Positions 63,339 through 64,000 of a DNA stretch of 64,000 nt are shown here, in pieces (position 1 is the stretch's first letter; each line of letters starts with the position of its first letter). The notes under the pieces were generated by a model. The model was not told the origin of the DNA and did not search any database. It was given only the letters and a program-made list of their open reading frames with translations. The translations under genes were made by a program, and so were the position numbers. Source of the DNA: Alphaproteobacteria bacterium (lineage in GTDB: Bacteria; Bacteroidota; Bacteroidia; Bacteroidales; FEN-979); NCBI GenBank assembly GCA_009928665.1, contig SACF01000012.1, forward strand, positions 39,307-103,306. Direction: 5' to 3'.

Positions 63339-63593
63339 TTAAACAAAATCAATATGATCTTCAGACCTGTATCCATACACTGCATAAAGCCACCCTTTAA
63401 ACGCGGAAGTAACAGCAATAAGGCGTTGATCCTGTGATGGCTCATTCTGCATGAAGATATCGGTGCTGAACATTGGCGACCGGATTGTGGACAAAAGGTC
63501 TGAGGATGAACTGTTTAATAAAGTTTGTGCTGCCAGATTGGTCGAGGTAAGCAATAACATCATGTTAATTAGACATTTAGTAAAATAATTCAT
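63339..63593 (-). CDS. Small exported protein upstream of the RiPP precursor
   Basis: 84 residues with a signal peptide (MNYFTKCLINMMLLLTSTNL, cleavage near LAAQ). The mature 60 residues contain SSSSDLLSTIRSP and QDQRLIAVTSAFKGWLYAVY; I know no family. It lies 318 bp upstream of the precursor start and in the same direction. It could be an immunity or accessory factor, or a small secreted peptide. The 280 bp before it hold the CCGTAAA motifs; the 317 bp after it show nothing I can name. Confidence 0.5.
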   Translation of the reverse strand: MNYFTKCLINMMLLLTSTNLAAQTLLNSSSSDLLSTIRSPMFSTDIFMQNEPSQDQRLIAVTSAFKGWLYAVYGYRSEDHIDFV

Positions 63594-63721
63594 AGTGTAA
63601 CAGTTTGTTGGGTTTTTGATTAGCCTTAAAAACTTTTGATTTTGTTCAAACGATCCGTATGGTAAAAGTTACTGCTGTTTACTGGTTGGGTTGAATGCAC
63701 GTGTTTGAAATATTCAAACGC

Positions 63722-63791
63722 CAAACATAATATAAAAAATTTGGATTTCTTCGGTAAACTTTCCGTAAATAATTTTACGGTTTTCCGTAAA
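63722..63791 (-). promoter_or_regulatory. -7 box and three CCGTAAA motifs upstream of the RiPP region
   Basis: CCGTAAA (63763-63769) and its inverse TTTACGG (63774-63780) form a perfect 7-4-7 palindrome. A third CCGTAAA follows at 63785-63791. A minus-strand -7 box TATGTTTG is at 63722-63729. The layout suits an operator for the exported protein and perhaps the whole operon, but no -33 box is found. Confidence 0.45.
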
Positions 63792-63873
63792 TGAGCTTTG
63801 ATTCAGCGGAAATTATGCTTTCGGTTAAAGCGAATATGTTTCGAAGCTGAAGCTATAAAGGCAGCCATGTCCA

Positions 63874-64000
63874 TCAGTCCTGTCGGCTCGGGGGGATATA
63901 CCCAAGGTCGATCATGATCCGTGTCATGTCGGGATTGGAATGTGCATCGATTTTTTCCCGCAACGATTTCAGAGATTTTTCAACCGAAGAGGTCGATTTA
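63874..64000 (-). CDS. C-terminal fragment of a protein, possibly a LuxR-type regulator
   Basis: A minus-strand frame enters from the right edge and ends at TGA (63874-63876). The visible 41 residues begin KSTSSVEKSLKSLREKIDAH and end MIDLGYIPPSRQD. The segment SxSSVEKSLKSLREKI resembles the recognition helix and dimerisation helix of NarL/LuxR-type DNA-binding domains. Only the end is seen, so this is a weak call. It lies upstream of, and codirectional with, the RiPP genes and could be their regulator. Confidence 0.4.
   Translation of the reverse strand, partial: KSTSSVEKSLKSLREKIDAHSNPDMTRIMIDLGYIPPSRQD

Overview
The window comes from a member of the Bacteroidota, most likely a Bacteroidales/Marinilabiliales-type anaerobe or facultative anaerobe. 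The evidence is a T9SS type-B sorted surface protein (CHU_C tail), a primary sigma factor without region 1.1, many -7 boxes of the TAnnTTTG type (two with a TTTG -33 box exactly 20 bp upstream), little Shine-Dalgarno, GH92/GH2 mannosidases, and an O2-sensitive glycyl radical enzyme. The species cannot be named from the sequence alone. I found no rRNA, tRNA, CRISPR array or recognisable insertion sequence.

Layout. 0-5 kb: minus-strand housekeeping genes (Usp fragment, HD phosphohydrolase, rpe, rpoD, pnp, rpsO). 5-20 kb: SDR, DUF4342, aroE, comA-like phosphosulfolactate synthase, TPR protein, glmM, recR, MORN-repeat protein, clpB, T9SS protein, nth, bcp, recA and a TPR lipoprotein. 20-27.7 kb: a minus-strand nucleotide-sugar operon (ugd, UDP-xylose synthase, rfbD, phosphohexomutase) that runs on into an outer-membrane barrel, DUF5063 and an Hpt protein.

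28-35 kb: an inducible-mutagenesis cassette, made of a self-cleaving XRE-S24 repressor divergent from dinB, then a second DnaE polymerase. An AAA/DUF4143 ATPase lies between the two polymerases on the other strand. dinB and dnaE share an upstream module of about 65 bp. Short octamer repeats are scattered through this segment and have entered coding sequence. 35-38 kb: a STAS protein, an RsbW-like ATPase fused to a GNAT acetyltransferase, and an acetylpolyamine amidohydrolase, which together suggest a signalled acetylation/deacetylation module.

38-55 kb: M49-like lipoprotein peptidase, SPFH protein, hydroxyproline dehydratase HypD with a separate activase, beta-barrel protein, M64 peptidase, DMT transporter, GH92 and GH2 mannosidases, galK and an unknown protein.

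55-64 kb: the most unusual part, an AT-rich ribosomal peptide (RiPP) operon. It has a 56-residue double-glycine precursor with a CxxC/CC core ending in six prolines, two paralogous radical SAM/SPASM maturases with identical auxiliary-cysteine spacing, an exported M1-like metallopeptidase between them, and a C39-peptidase ABC exporter with an HlyD adaptor. A strong hairpin separates precursor from maturases, CCGTAAA motifs lie upstream, and an array of degenerate TATACTGAAA-type repeats marks the downstream edge. The expected path is cytoplasmic modification by the two maturases, then leader cleavage at Gly-Gly and export by the ABC/HlyD pair.
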